Shown here: positions 26,854-35,081 of the stretch, in pieces
Position numbering within the stretch: position 1 is the stretch's first letter
Layout: the number at the start of each line of letters is the position of its first letter
From: Jeotgalibaca sp. MA1X17-3
GTDB lineage: Bacteria; Bacillota; Bacilli; Lactobacillales; Aerococcaceae
Assembly (NCBI RefSeq): GCF_021513155.1
Contig: NZ_CP090983.1
Span: 434,001-498,000 of the forward strand
DNA length: 64,000 bases
Direction: 5' to 3'
Notes under the pieces: model-generated
What the model was told of the DNA's origin: nothing
The model's input: only the letters and a program-made list of their open reading frames with translations
Databases searched by the model: none
Made by a program: the position numbers and the translations under genes

Positions 26854-27978
26854 GTGATAGAAGTTTCTCAAAAGAAAAATAAACGGATTGCTTCTTTTGA
26901 TGGAATGCGAGGCCTAGCCGCACTTTTCGTGATGTTTTTTCATGTGCTAACATGGACAGAAGTAGGATTCCTAGCAAATTATGAACTTACTTTTAAAAAT
27001 CCTTTCTGGAAAATAATGACCATTACTCCTTTAAAAATATTGTGGGGCGGGAATGAAGCGGTTATTTTGTTTTACATTATCGGAGGATTTGTTATTGCTA
27101 AACCATATATAGAAGGTCGAACATTAAATTTTTTCGCCTTTTTCAAAAAAAGGTTTATGCGTCTAGTTTTACCTTATTGGACTATTTTGATCCTTACTTT
27201 GCTCTGCATCTTCTTGTTGGGTACTCTCAAGAATGGAGTTGTGCTTAGTAGCTCGTTTGATGTGAAATGGACGTCCTTACCCCAATTTCGGGAAACGGTA
27301 AACCTTTTTTTAATGGGGGATCGTAATCTAGATGTGATTGCTGGAGCTTTTTGGAGTATCATTCAGGAGTGGCGTATTTCATTGCTGATGCCTTTTGTAG
27401 GAGTATTGCTCTATCGGTATCCAACGTGGAAAGTATTCACAGGAACGATGGTTTTGAATCGAGTACTGGCCTTATTACTGCAAGCAGCACCAAGTTTACA
27501 CCGAACCAACTATTATTTTATTTATTTTTTCTTAGGAGCGGTACTATATAAGCATCTGGATGAATTCTGTTTCTGGTTCAAGAATCATCGATGGCTTGCA
27601 TTATTAGTTCCTATTCTGATTCCATTTCAATGGATTATGGCTGGATTTGGAGTGACGATTGCTAGGCGGGAGGCATTGCTCCTAACTGGTACTGGGTTTG
27701 TCTTGTTGATATTAGCTGTTATCGAGTCTAAAAAGCTTACACAGTTATTTGAATCGTCTCCGTTTCTTTTTTTGGGACAAATCTCGTTCAGTCTTTATCT
27801 GACTCATAGTACTAGTATTGTGTTGTTTACGACTGTTTTTGGACAGTGGTTGAACCCTACAGTGATGTTACTTGTTTCACCTGTGTTTGCGATTGGGATT
27901 GCAAAGGGATGGTACGAATGGATAGAGAAAGGTTTGCTACAACGTTTAAATAAAAACGTTCGACAGCGATACAAATAG
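26854..27978 (+). CDS. Membrane-bound O-acyltransferase family 3 protein
   Basis: A 374-residue polytopic protein of the acyltransferase-3 family (OafA/YrhL/NolX type). The N-terminal catalytic motif is SFDGMRGLAALFVMFFHV with its conserved His. About ten membrane helices follow. Such proteins transfer acyl groups to cell-surface sugars or peptidoglycan. The GTG at 26854 sits after AAAGGGGTGGGG; the ATG at 26836 lies before that site. It has no C-terminal SGNH domain. The acceptor cannot be inferred; the next gene is a transporter of unknown substrate. Confidence 0.85.
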   Translation: MIEVSQKKNKRIASFDGMRGLAALFVMFFHVLTWTEVGFLANYELTFKNPFWKIMTITPLKILWGGNEAVILFYIIGGFVIAKPYIEGRTLNFFAFFKKRFMRLVLPYWTILILTLLCIFLLGTLKNGVVLSSSFDVKWTSLPQFRETVNLFLMGDRNLDVIAGAFWSIIQEWRISLLMPFVGVLLYRYPTWKVFTGTMVLNRVLALLLQAAPSLHRTNYYFIYFFLGAVLYKHLDEFCFWFKNHRWLALLVPILIPFQWIMAGFGVTIARREALLLTGTGFVLLILAVIESKKLTQLFESSPFLFLGQISFSLYLTHSTSIVLFTTVFGQWLNPTVMLLVSPVFAIGIAKGWYEWIEKGLLQRLNKNVRQRYK

Positions 27979-27993
27979 AAAAAGGAGGTCATT

Positions 27994-28905
27994 ATGTTTT
28001 ATTTAACGTTAGCGATTATATGCAGTGCATCAATTGCTCTTATTTTTAAATATACCGAAAATTCGAACGCAAACCGAATGGTCATTACAAGTGCTAACTA
28101 CTTTATTGCTTTTTCCATTAGTCTATTTATGATTTTTTACAAAGGGTTATTATCTAATTTTAGTCGAGAGATATCTTTTGCAAAAGATTTTTCTCTCTTA
28201 TCTACTAATCCAGAACATATTTTATCTCCTTCTTCCAGCATCATTTGGGGGTTAATTGTTGGTGGAATATTTGGTTCATTCTTTTTTCTTTCTTTTACGT
28301 ATTACCAAAAGAGTATAAAAGAAAATGGAGTAGGAATTTCAGGAACCATTGCCAAATTAGGGATATTGATTCCTATGATTTTTTCAATCGTTATATGGAA
28401 AGAGTTTCCTTCTGTTATTCAATGGATAGGAATTATTTTATCTTTGGTTTCCATTCTGATTGTCAATTTATCACAGAAGTCGCTTGAAAAGTTTGATGTA
28501 AAGCCTACGATTATCTTTTTGTTTGTATTTGGAGGAATGGCAGAATTTTCTAGTAAAATTTATCAAAAATATGCATTAAATGACTATAAAGATGTTTTTC
28601 TTTTTGCAATATTTTTTACGGCTTTCCTAGTAAGTATTTTCTATACAGTTAAAGAAAAAAGAAAAATAACCAAAAAAGATATTTTAACAGGCTTTGTAGT
28701 TGGAATTCCTAATTTGTTTTCTTCGTACTTTTTAATACTGTCACTCGCTACTTTAAAAACGTCAGTAGTCTTTCCGATCTATAGTGCGGCCAGCATTGTG
28801 CTGATTAATATAGGTGGATATTTCTTATTTAAAGAGAAAATCACTAGAAAAAATCAAGTAGCGATTGTTTTGACAGTACTTGCACTTATTTTAATTAATC
28901 TCTAA
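27994..28905 (+). CDS. EamA-family (DMT) transporter
   Basis: A 303-residue protein with ten predicted membrane helices arranged as two five-helix EamA units, the first ending near IWKEFPSVIQWIGIILSLVS and the second near FLFKEKITRKNQVAIVLTV, repeats typical of the drug/metabolite transporter superfamily. AAAGGAGG precedes ATG. It follows the acyltransferase by 15 bases and may share its transcript. Substrate unknown. Confidence 0.88.
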   Translation: MFYLTLAIICSASIALIFKYTENSNANRMVITSANYFIAFSISLFMIFYKGLLSNFSREISFAKDFSLLSTNPEHILSPSSSIIWGLIVGGIFGSFFFLSFTYYQKSIKENGVGISGTIAKLGILIPMIFSIVIWKEFPSVIQWIGIILSLVSILIVNLSQKSLEKFDVKPTIIFLFVFGGMAEFSSKIYQKYALNDYKDVFLFAIFFTAFLVSIFYTVKEKRKITKKDILTGFVVGIPNLFSSYFLILSLATLKTSVVFPIYSAASIVLINIGGYFLFKEKITRKNQVAIVLTVLALILINL

Positions 28906-28972
28906 GTCAAACAAATTGGTAAACAATATAAGACAAGTCCTATATAATAAAGAAAAGAAGGGGGTAAGATAG

Positions 28973-29674
28973 ATGAATATTCATTCTGTAAAAGCTTTTT
29001 CTGATAATTACATTTGGATCATCCAAGAAGGTACAGAAGCAGTAGTAGTCGATCCGGGAGAATCCAGACAAGTGCTGGATTATTTAGACGAAAACAATTT
29101 ACATTTAAAGGCTATTTTATTAACACATAATCATGACGACCATATAGGTGGCGTTGAGGAAATTTTAAAAAAATATCCAATGATTCCTATTTATGGGCCC
29201 AAAGAAACAGAGTCTGTAGCGAATCATCTTGTAGAAGAAGGGGATACTGTTCATTTGTTAGACCAAACGTTTGATGTATTAAAAACAGGGGGACATACGC
29301 AGGGACATATTAGCTTTTTGACTAAGGAGGCACTTTTTTGTGGTGATTCTTTATTCTCAGCGGGTTGTGGTCGAGTCTTTACAAGAGACTACCAAGCTCA
29401 GTACGATGCCTTACAGAAATTTAAACAATTAGACGATGAAGTACAAGTCTATGCGGCTCATGAATATACACAGACCAATTTACGCTTTGCACATTCTATA
29501 GAACCATCTGATCCCTTTATCTCTAAGGCGTTGACTGAAGTGGATGAATTGCGTAAAAAGGGAAAGTCAACGTTACCTACAACGATTGGCAAGGAAAAGA
29601 AAATCAATCTGTTTCTTCAAGCGGATGATTTAGAAGGATTTGTAAAGTTACGTAAAGCTCGAGATGTTTTCTAA
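28973..29674 (+). CDS. gloB: Metallo-beta-lactamase fold hydrolase, GloB-like
   Basis: A 233-residue glyoxalase II family enzyme. The metal-binding motif is THNHDDHIGG (about 51-60), followed by GGHTQGHISF, the Asp in FCGDSLFSAGCGR and the His of YAAHEYTQTNLRFA, which with the C-terminal helical segment is specific to hydroxyacylglutathione hydrolases. It would hydrolyse S-lactoyl-thiol adducts. Since many Lactobacillales lack glutathione synthesis, another low-molecular-weight thiol is possible. AAGGGGGTAAG precedes ATG. A DUF488 gene follows after 42 bases. Confidence 0.88.
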   Translation: MNIHSVKAFSDNYIWIIQEGTEAVVVDPGESRQVLDYLDENNLHLKAILLTHNHDDHIGGVEEILKKYPMIPIYGPKETESVANHLVEEGDTVHLLDQTFDVLKTGGHTQGHISFLTKEALFCGDSLFSAGCGRVFTRDYQAQYDALQKFKQLDDEVQVYAAHEYTQTNLRFAHSIEPSDPFISKALTEVDELRKKGKSTLPTTIGKEKKINLFLQADDLEGFVKLRKARDVF

Positions 29675-29716
29675 GCTATTTTAAAGTAGTTCTTCAAAAG
29701 GAAAGGAGGGTTTTGA

Positions 29717-30274
29717 TTGAATATTTATACAATTGGTCACTCCACTCATAGTGAAGAAGAGTTTATTTCTTTGCTACAATCCTATGATATAGAAGCTTTA
29801 GTAGATGTACGCTCGTATCCTGGTAGTAATTACATGCCGCAATTTAATAAAGAAAACATGGAAAAGTGGATTCCGGAAAACGGTATTCAGTATATACATA
29901 TGCCGTCATTAGGCGGTAGGAGAAAGAAAAATCATGACATAGATGAGTCATTAGTAGATGGATGGAGAAATAATTCTTTTCAGAACTACGCAGCCTATAG
30001 CCTGACAAAAGAATACGAAGAGGCTCTTCATGAATTGGTTGCTTTAGAGAAAGATAAACGAGTATGTTATATGTGTTCGGAAAGTGTTCCATGGAGATGC
30101 CATCGCCTGATTATTTCAAATAATTTAGCCTTAAAAGGATTAACGGTTCATCATATTATGACAGAGAAAAAAACAATTCCACATGAAATTGGACTGTATG
30201 GTGCAAAAGCTGTTGTAGAAGGTTCGAAAATTATTTACCCAAAAGAAGCACAAATTGATGAAAAGGAAAAATAG
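29717..30274 (+). CDS. DUF488 family protein
   Basis: A 185-residue DUF488 protein with the family hallmarks: IGHSTHSEEEFI at the N-terminus, VDVRSYPGSNYMPQFNKE, the LGGRR motif and a C-terminal CxxxxPWRCHR segment (MCSESVPWRCHRLII) with two cysteines. The function of the family is unknown; the Cys/His arrangement suggests a metal site or a catalytic role. The start is TTG 29717 after GGAGGG; no ATG lies near. Confidence 0.88.
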   Translation: MNIYTIGHSTHSEEEFISLLQSYDIEALVDVRSYPGSNYMPQFNKENMEKWIPENGIQYIHMPSLGGRRKKNHDIDESLVDGWRNNSFQNYAAYSLTKEYEEALHELVALEKDKRVCYMCSESVPWRCHRLIISNNLALKGLTVHHIMTEKKTIPHEIGLYGAKAVVEGSKIIYPKEAQIDEKEK

Positions 30275-30360
30275 TCAATTAATGAATCAAATGAGCAAAT
30301 AGAATTCACTTGAAAAAGAGCTACTGTACTGCGATAATAAGTATGAAAACTAAATAACTT

Positions 30361-30467
30361 CTTTATCAAGAGAGATTGAGGGGCTGGCCCTATGAAATCT
30401 CAGCAACCGACTTGTGTACTCACGCAAGCACGGTGCTAAATCCTGCAGAGAAATCTGAAAGATAAGG
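30361..30467 (+). ncRNA. S-box (SAM-I) riboswitch aptamer
   Basis: Conserved SAM-I elements are present in order: P1 5' strand CTTTATC (30361-30367), AAGAGAGATTGAGGG, GCTGGCCCTATGAAA, CAGCAACC, GGTGCTAAATCCTGC, and P1 3' strand GATAAGG (30461-30467). P1 pairs fully, with one U-G. SAM binding is expected to stabilise P1 and permit the downstream terminator, so the switch is of the OFF type. S-box leaders are uncommon in Lactobacillales, which mostly use the SMK box (SAM-III). Confidence 0.93.
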
Positions 30468-30515
30468 AGAGTGAACGTTCTATCTCAACTCTTCTTGTTT
30501 AAAGAAGGGTTTTTT
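30464..30515 (+). promoter_or_regulatory. S-box expression platform: antiterminator and terminator
   Basis: Terminator stem ACTCTTCTT (30488-30496) / AAGAAGGGT with a GTTTA loop and following T run. The segment AAGGAGAGT (30464-30472), which overlaps the 3' strand of P1, can pair over nine positions with ACTCTTCTT. Thus P1 formation (SAM bound) excludes antitermination. This mutually exclusive pairing can be read directly from the sequence. Confidence 0.88.
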
Positions 30516-30546
30516 GTTTTCAAAAAAACAAAAGGAGAGATAAAAA

Positions 30547-30789
30547 ATGATATTGACCAAAGAACAAATTTTAAGTTGTGAACGAATGGAAGAAAATGGT
30601 GGACCGAAGAGTTATGCTGGAGCAATGCTTTATCATCAATATAAGTCCAACAAGAATACAGAAAATAATAGAGAGAAAATAGAAATGAAAGATCTAGTTA
30701 TTGAAAAAGTACAAGAGATTCAAGAATTAGAAAATGAATTAAAACAACAAAAAATAGAATTACAGATTCTACTTAAAAAGATAAGCTAG
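30547..30789 (+). CDS. SAM-riboswitch-controlled 80-residue protein of unknown function
   Basis: An 80-residue protein, the only gene after the S-box before a terminator. The N-terminal half (KEQILSCERMEENGGPKSYA) is short and polar; the C-terminal half (about 45-78) is a heptad-like helix rich in Leu, Ile, Glu and Lys, likely a coiled coil. One cysteine at residue 11. A GGAGAGATAAAAA site precedes ATG. I do not recognise the family. S-box regulation links it to methionine or SAM supply, yet it is not metK, a methionine transporter or a biosynthetic enzyme. Confidence 0.8.
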   Translation: MILTKEQILSCERMEENGGPKSYAGAMLYHQYKSNKNTENNREKIEMKDLVIEKVQEIQELENELKQQKIELQILLKKIS

Positions 30790-30798
30790 TATACATAC

Positions 30799-30851
30799 AA
30801 AAAGAGATGATCGAGGAGCTTCTTAAAAAGCAACTTGATTATCTCTTTTTT
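30799..30851 (+). terminator. Terminator after the riboswitch-controlled gene
   Basis: Hairpin AAAAAGAGATGATCGAGG / CTTGATTATCTCTTTTTT, also able to serve the convergent pseudouridine synthase gene. Confidence 0.75.
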
Positions 30852-30881
30852 AATTTTTTGAATCAAATATTATTTGCGGAT

Positions 30882-31589
30882 CTACCATTCTCTCGGTTCA
30901 TAGTCTAAGTCTTTGAATAAGCGATCCTTTTCTTTTTTGGATAGATATCGCCATTGACCTACAGGAAGGCTATTTAATTGAATATTCATGACACGAATTC
31001 TTTGTAATCGAAAAACATTATATCCCAACGTTTCACACATCCGACGAATTTGTCGATTGAGACCTTGAGTAAGAATAATTTTAAAATCATATTTAGAAAG
31101 TTGTTCAATTTCACAAGGAAGAGTCGTTGTATCTAATATTTCTACACCTTCAGACATATCTTTTAAAAATTCAGGAGTAATGGGACGATCGACGGAGACG
31201 ATGTATTCTTTCTCATGTCGATTTTCAGAACGCAGAATTTCATTAACAATATCTCCGTCGTTTGTTAGGAGTATTAATCCTTCAGAGTCCTTATCCAGTC
31301 TACCAATGTGAAAGACAGGAATCGAGTGATTAACTAAGTCTACGATATTCCCTTTAACACCTTTTTCAGTTGTACTCGTAATTCCTACAGGCTTGTTTAA
31401 AGCAATATAAACATTATTTCTGGCTACAAAAATTTGATTGCCGTCTACTTTTACTTCATCACCCGGTTTTACCTAGCCACCAATTGTAGCCTTTTTTCCG
31501 TTGAGAGTTACGCGACCTTCTGTAATGAGTTTGTCGGCACCTCGTCGGGAAGCTTTTCCTGCTTCACTAATGTATTTATTAATACGCAT
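30882..31589 (-). pseudogene. rluF: RluF/RsuA-type pseudouridine synthase with in-frame stop
   Basis: Read on the minus strand from ATG at 31589, the frame codes an S4 RNA-binding segment (MRINKYISEAGKASRRGA, TEGRVTLNG), then TAG at 31475-31473 (codon 39), then continues in the same frame through ALNKPVG, the catalytic Asp in HIGRLDKDSEGL and NRQIRRMCETLGY to the stop. Without that TAG it would be a complete 235-residue enzyme. A CAG or GAG codon is expected there. Downstream in-frame ATG 31157 would yield only the C-terminal third. The gene is either inactivated by a recent nonsense mutation or needs suppression. Confidence 0.82.
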
Positions 31590-31698
31590 AGAACCCTTCC
31601 TTCATTCAATAATAGACGTTCTTATTTACCATATTGTATATCCAATAAAAGTCAAGCGGCTTTTTTGTATAGAGGAATCGATCATCTCACGACTTCCT

Positions 31699-32439
31699 TT
31701 AATCGTAATAAACTTCATCTAGGAATAAAGCTTGTGACGGGAGGGTCATTCCAGCATCACTTCTAATTTTGCTCTTAAAAATCGCATCAATATATTCTGG
31801 TTCTTGCAGGCCAGACCCAATTTCTAGAAGTGTGCCCATAATAATTCGGACCATATTATATAGAAACCCATCTCCTACAAATGTAAAACGAATTAAGTTT
31901 CCTTCTCGGTGCATCGTGATTTCTTCAATGGTTCTTTCGGTTGATTTTTTAGATTTCTTAAGAGAAGAGAATCCAATAAAGTCATGGGTTCCTGTCAGTT
32001 TTTTACACGCGGCATTGATCTTGTCGACATCAAGGTGGTCTGGATATAGGTAGCTATATTTTCGTTCAAAAGCAGAAGGAACCTGATGATTCCAGACGTA
32101 ATAACTATACTGTTTTTTAACAGCATGGTAGCGAGAATGAAATCGTTCCGAAGCATCTACTAATTTTTTAACGACAATGTCACGGGGAAGATAACGATTT
32201 AGAAAATTTTGCATTGCCTCTACGTCCATGTCAGAAGTTGTCTTGAAGTTGGCTACTTGTCCTTTCGCGTGAGTCCCAGCGTCTGTCCGACCAGAACCAA
32301 CAATTTCTATCTTTGTTCCTGTCATGTCAGATAAAGTACTTTCTATTTTCCCTTGAATGGTTCGATCGGAATCTCCTAGACGTTGCCAGCCTAAGTATCT
32401 TCCACCGTCGTATTCGATAGTCATTTTTATATTTCTCAT
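31699..32439 (-). CDS. truA: tRNA pseudouridine synthase TruA
   Basis: A 246-residue TruA protein. IEYDGGRYLGWQRL lies near the N-terminus and the catalytic Asp in SGRTDAGTHAKGQ near residue 55. YYVW, DFIGFSSL and the C-terminal FLYNMVRIIMGTLLEIG are standard family segments. It modifies U38-40 in the tRNA anticodon arm. GAGGGATAAA precedes the chosen ATG at 32439; the longer start at 32457 has none. Two TruA paralogues are common in Firmicutes; this may be the second copy outside the ribosomal protein cluster. Confidence 0.92.
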   Translation of the reverse strand: MRNIKMTIEYDGGRYLGWQRLGDSDRTIQGKIESTLSDMTGTKIEIVGSGRTDAGTHAKGQVANFKTTSDMDVEAMQNFLNRYLPRDIVVKKLVDASERFHSRYHAVKKQYSYYVWNHQVPSAFERKYSYLYPDHLDVDKINAACKKLTGTHDFIGFSSLKKSKKSTERTIEEITMHREGNLIRFTFVGDGFLYNMVRIIMGTLLEIGSGLQEPEYIDAIFKSKIRSDAGMTLPSQALFLDEVYYD

Positions 32440-32786
32440 TTTATCCCTCTTCATCATCTGAATTCATTTCTTGTTAATTAACAAGCCTTTCTCGTATTAT
32501 ACCGAATGTTTTCTGTTTTGACCTCTTTTCATTGAATGTTCATAATAAAAGCTAGATATTAATTTTAGAAGTATCAAACGTAAAACATCACAAAGTTCTC
32601 TTTTTTCTTCATTTAAAAAAGATTAAAGGAGTTAGTTCTTATTTGAGAACGTATCTAGAGTAAAAATTAGATTTTGAAAATTGTGATAAAACATACAAAC
32701 AATTCATTTGTCAAGAAAAAGTATGATATAATGGTTATACTTTCAAATAAAAAAGAAGTACATTTTATTAAAAAAGGAGTGCAAGT
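32440..32786. other. Intergenic region with a promoter-like TATAAT
   Basis: A 347-base AT-rich divergent spacer between truA and the flavin-binding protein gene. TATAAT at 32727-32732 is a good -10 element for the rightward gene; the -35 is weak (TTCATT region). Nothing else was recognised. Confidence 0.5.
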
Positions 32787-33251
32787 ATGGAGATAGAAGA
32801 TATTTTAAAAGTCTTACAAGATCAAATGAAAGTAGCCATTTTCGCTACAGTTGATGAAGAAAATAAACCACATGCACGTCATGCACATATAGGAGTAGCT
32901 AATGAACAGGGTATATTTTTCATGACACATCCAAGAACCAATTTTTATAAACAACTCCAGCACAATCCTCATGTTGCGATTACAGCTATGTCTGAAGATG
33001 GTTACCTGATTCAAGTTATTCGGATTGAAGGAAAAGTTCGTGAAGTTGGAAAAGAACATTTAGAGGAAGTATTAGCAGGGAATCCATATGTGAAACACGT
33101 TTATCCTGATAATAGCGATCGTCAGGGATCTCAAGTATTCCAATTGTATGATGGAGACGGTTTTTACCATAGCATGACTCAAGGGCACCGCTATACATTT
33201 AAAATTAATGCGGAAGAACCTACTTCTTCACCTCTTCGAGTTATAACCTGA
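32787..33251 (+). CDS. Pyridoxamine 5'-phosphate oxidase-like FMN-binding protein
   Basis: A 154-residue split-barrel flavin-binding protein. AIFATVDEENKPHARHAHIGVANEQGIFFMTHPRTNFYKQL is the usual flavin-binding strand and loop order of the PNPOx-like family. The family includes FMN-dependent oxidoreductases and heme or F420 binders; no PNPOx-specific substrate residues are claimed. AAAAGGAGTGC precedes ATG. It appears monocistronic, with a possible terminator formed by GCGCAC/GTGCGC just downstream. Confidence 0.82.
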   Translation: MEIEDILKVLQDQMKVAIFATVDEENKPHARHAHIGVANEQGIFFMTHPRTNFYKQLQHNPHVAITAMSEDGYLIQVIRIEGKVREVGKEHLEEVLAGNPYVKHVYPDNSDRQGSQVFQLYDGDGFYHSMTQGHRYTFKINAEEPTSSPLRVIT

Positions 33252-33277
33252 AATATTCAAAAAAATATAGCGCACGT

Positions 33278-33341
33278 ATGTAAAGGAAACTTGACATGAG
33301 TGCGCTTTTATTATAGTATATATGTAAAGGGAGCTTTACAT
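33278..33341. promoter_or_regulatory. Two matching operators and promoter of the XRE gene
   Basis: Two 20-bp near-identical inverted repeats: ATGTAAAG-GAAA-CTTGACAT (33278-33297, one mismatch) and ATGTAAAG-GGAG-CTTTACAT (33322-33341, perfect), centres 44 bp apart. TTGACA (33291-33296) overlaps the first and a TAGTAT/TATAGT -10 lies just before the second. This is a typical autoregulation layout for the XRE repressor gene that follows. Confidence 0.75.
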
Positions 33342-33378
33342 ATGTTCTACTTGAATATCTAAATGGAGGGCATATGAT

Positions 33379-33588
33379 TTGGATAATAAACTAGAAGAAC
33401 TTAGAAAAGAAAAGGGTTTAAGTCAAGAAATGCTCGCAGCTACATTGGATGTATCCAGACAAACAATCAGTTCTCTTGAAAACGGCAGATACAATCCATC
33501 GCTTCTACTAGCGTTTAAAATCTCACGATACTTTGGTAAAGAAATCGAGTCTATTTTTATTTATAAGGAGGAAAGTAAGGATGACTAA
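33379..33588 (+). CDS. Small XRE-family HTH regulator
   Basis: A 69-residue protein consisting of one Cro/C1 HTH: LEELRKEKGLSQEMLAATLDVSRQTISSLENGRYNPSLLLAFKISRYFGKEIESIF. The start is TTG 33379 after GGAGGG. It overlaps the following membrane protein by eight bases, a common pairing in Firmicutes where the small regulator represses its own operon. Two operator-like palindromes stand upstream. Confidence 0.88.
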   Translation: MDNKLEELRKEKGLSQEMLAATLDVSRQTISSLENGRYNPSLLLAFKISRYFGKEIESIFIYKEESKDD

Positions 33589-33988
33589 AAAAAGATATTC
33601 TATTCATATATTTCTTACTGGTTTTATTGGATATATGGTAGGAACGATTGGATATTCACTGATGGGTGGAGAGAATAGAACTTTATATTATTTATCTAGT
33701 TTTATAAGCGCGAGTGTGATTAGTTTCCTTTATTATTTTTATTCAAGAAAAAAATATAAAAACATTATAAAAGAAATCGAAAGGGAACAAAATGATGAAA
33801 GAGGACAAATCATTAATGGGAAAACTTCTTCCTACACGCTCATTCTTACGATGATTTTAAGCCTTAGCATATTTTTATATTCACTAGTAAAAGGATACGA
33901 ACTAGTTTCTATTATAATTGGAGTATCCTATATAATCACGTGGGTCTTTTATTTAGTACTTCATTTGTATTTAGAGAAAGTTAATTAA
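33581..33988 (+). CDS. Four-helix membrane protein paired with an XRE regulator
   Basis: A 135-residue membrane protein with four predicted helices (about residues 8-28, 38-55, 85-105, 112-130) and a cytosolic charged stretch with KEIEREQNDERGQIINGKTSS. That motif recurs in small membrane proteins encoded next to XRE regulators; the function is unknown. AAGGAGGAAAGTAAGG precedes ATG 33581; the frame upstream lies in the XRE gene. Translation is coupled. Confidence 0.8.
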   Translation: MTKKRYSIHIFLTGFIGYMVGTIGYSLMGGENRTLYYLSSFISASVISFLYYFYSRKKYKNIIKEIEREQNDERGQIINGKTSSYTLILTMILSLSIFLYSLVKGYELVSIIIGVSYIITWVFYLVLHLYLEKVN

Positions 33989-34040
33989 AATAATAAAATT
34001 TACTTTGGAAAGCAAAGAATAATAGATGAAACATCCAAGA

Positions 34041-34085
34041 TACACCCCTTTCTCTTAGATGAGAGAGGGGTGTATATATTTTTTT
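34041..34085 (+). terminator. Terminator of the XRE-membrane protein operon
   Basis: Stem TACACCCCTTTCTC / GAGAGAGGGGTGTA with a TTAGAT loop and downstream T run. Confidence 0.9.
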
Positions 34086-34192
34086 ATATATTCCCTTGAC
34101 GATAATATACTAAAAGAGTATACTCAGTTATGTAGAAATGATGTGAATGTACGCACAAACAATTACGTTTTCCACTTATAGGAGGGAAAGCT

Positions 34193-35059
34193 ATCAATAT
34201 TGAACGATTTATAGAGGCCCGAAAAGTAATGGGTTTTTCACAGATTGACTTAGCAGATGGTATTTGTACACAAGCTACCTTAAGCCGTTTTGAAAATAAT
34301 GGACAAGTTCCGAACTTAAAAATTCTTATTAAACTTTGTAATCGACTGAATTTACCTTTAGGTGAATTATTTCCTAAAGTAGGTGTGAAATACAGCGATA
34401 CCATTGAAAAAATGAATAAAGCTGAGTTTTTTCTCATTACCAGTGAGTATGAACAAGCAGCAACATTATTGGAGATTATTCCCATTGGTGAAATTGAAGA
34501 TCCTAATTTAGCACTTCGTTATCATTATATAAAAGGCTTTATTATGATTTTTCAAAATGGGGCAGTGATTGATACTTTATTCATGTTTGATCAAATTTTA
34601 TTAGAAGAACAAACGAATGAGTCAGAAATTTTTCGTCTGTTAGCTTATACAGGAATTGGCATGATCTATTCCCGTGAGAAAGATCAAGAAAAAGCGGAGT
34701 TTTATTTTAATAAAGTACTTGAGAAAATTTACAACTATCCTACTAACATAATGGAAGATACTTGGAGAGTACTGAATATCGTCTTTAACTGTGGAGTCTT
34801 TTATTCAGACATTCACGAACTAGAAATTAGCAATGCTCTGCTTCGATATGCTATCTCAATTTGTTCAGATAATCACGTTACCTATTATATTGCCCGTGCA
34901 GCCATTCAGTTGGCGAAAAATGCAATTATACAAAATCAGCCACAAGAAGTAATCTTGGAACTGATTTATGATGCAAGAGCCTATTCGAAAGTCAATCGTA
35001 ATTCAATAGCACTGAAGGAATTAGCCCTTTTAGAAAAAGAGGTGCTCGCAAACGCTTAG
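34193..35059 (+). CDS. Rgg/GadR/MutR-type transcriptional regulator, non-canonical start
   Basis: The frame encodes an N-terminal HTH (NIERFIEARKVMGFSQIDLA, then DGICTQATLSRFENNG) and a long helical C-terminal domain that binds short peptides in Rgg proteins. Total length of 288 residues fits the family. The HTH needs residues upstream of the first ATG in frame (34229). An AGGAGGG site at 34180-34186 is followed at seven bases by ATC, not ATG, so initiation at ATC 34193 or a recently lost ATG is inferred. It precedes and probably controls the apbE-flavin reductase genes. Confidence 0.78.
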   Translation: MNIERFIEARKVMGFSQIDLADGICTQATLSRFENNGQVPNLKILIKLCNRLNLPLGELFPKVGVKYSDTIEKMNKAEFFLITSEYEQAATLLEIIPIGEIEDPNLALRYHYIKGFIMIFQNGAVIDTLFMFDQILLEEQTNESEIFRLLAYTGIGMIYSREKDQEKAEFYFNKVLEKIYNYPTNIMEDTWRVLNIVFNCGVFYSDIHELEISNALLRYAISICSDNHVTYYIARAAIQLAKNAIIQNQPQEVILELIYDARAYSKVNRNSIALKELALLEKEVLANA

Positions 35060-35081
35060 AAGTGAAAGAAGTGGAAAAAAC

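Noticed and set aside
31434..32053. Rightward open frames opposite the pseudouridine synthase and truA genes
   Set aside because: They are antisense to clearly conserved proteins and have no ribosome binding sites.
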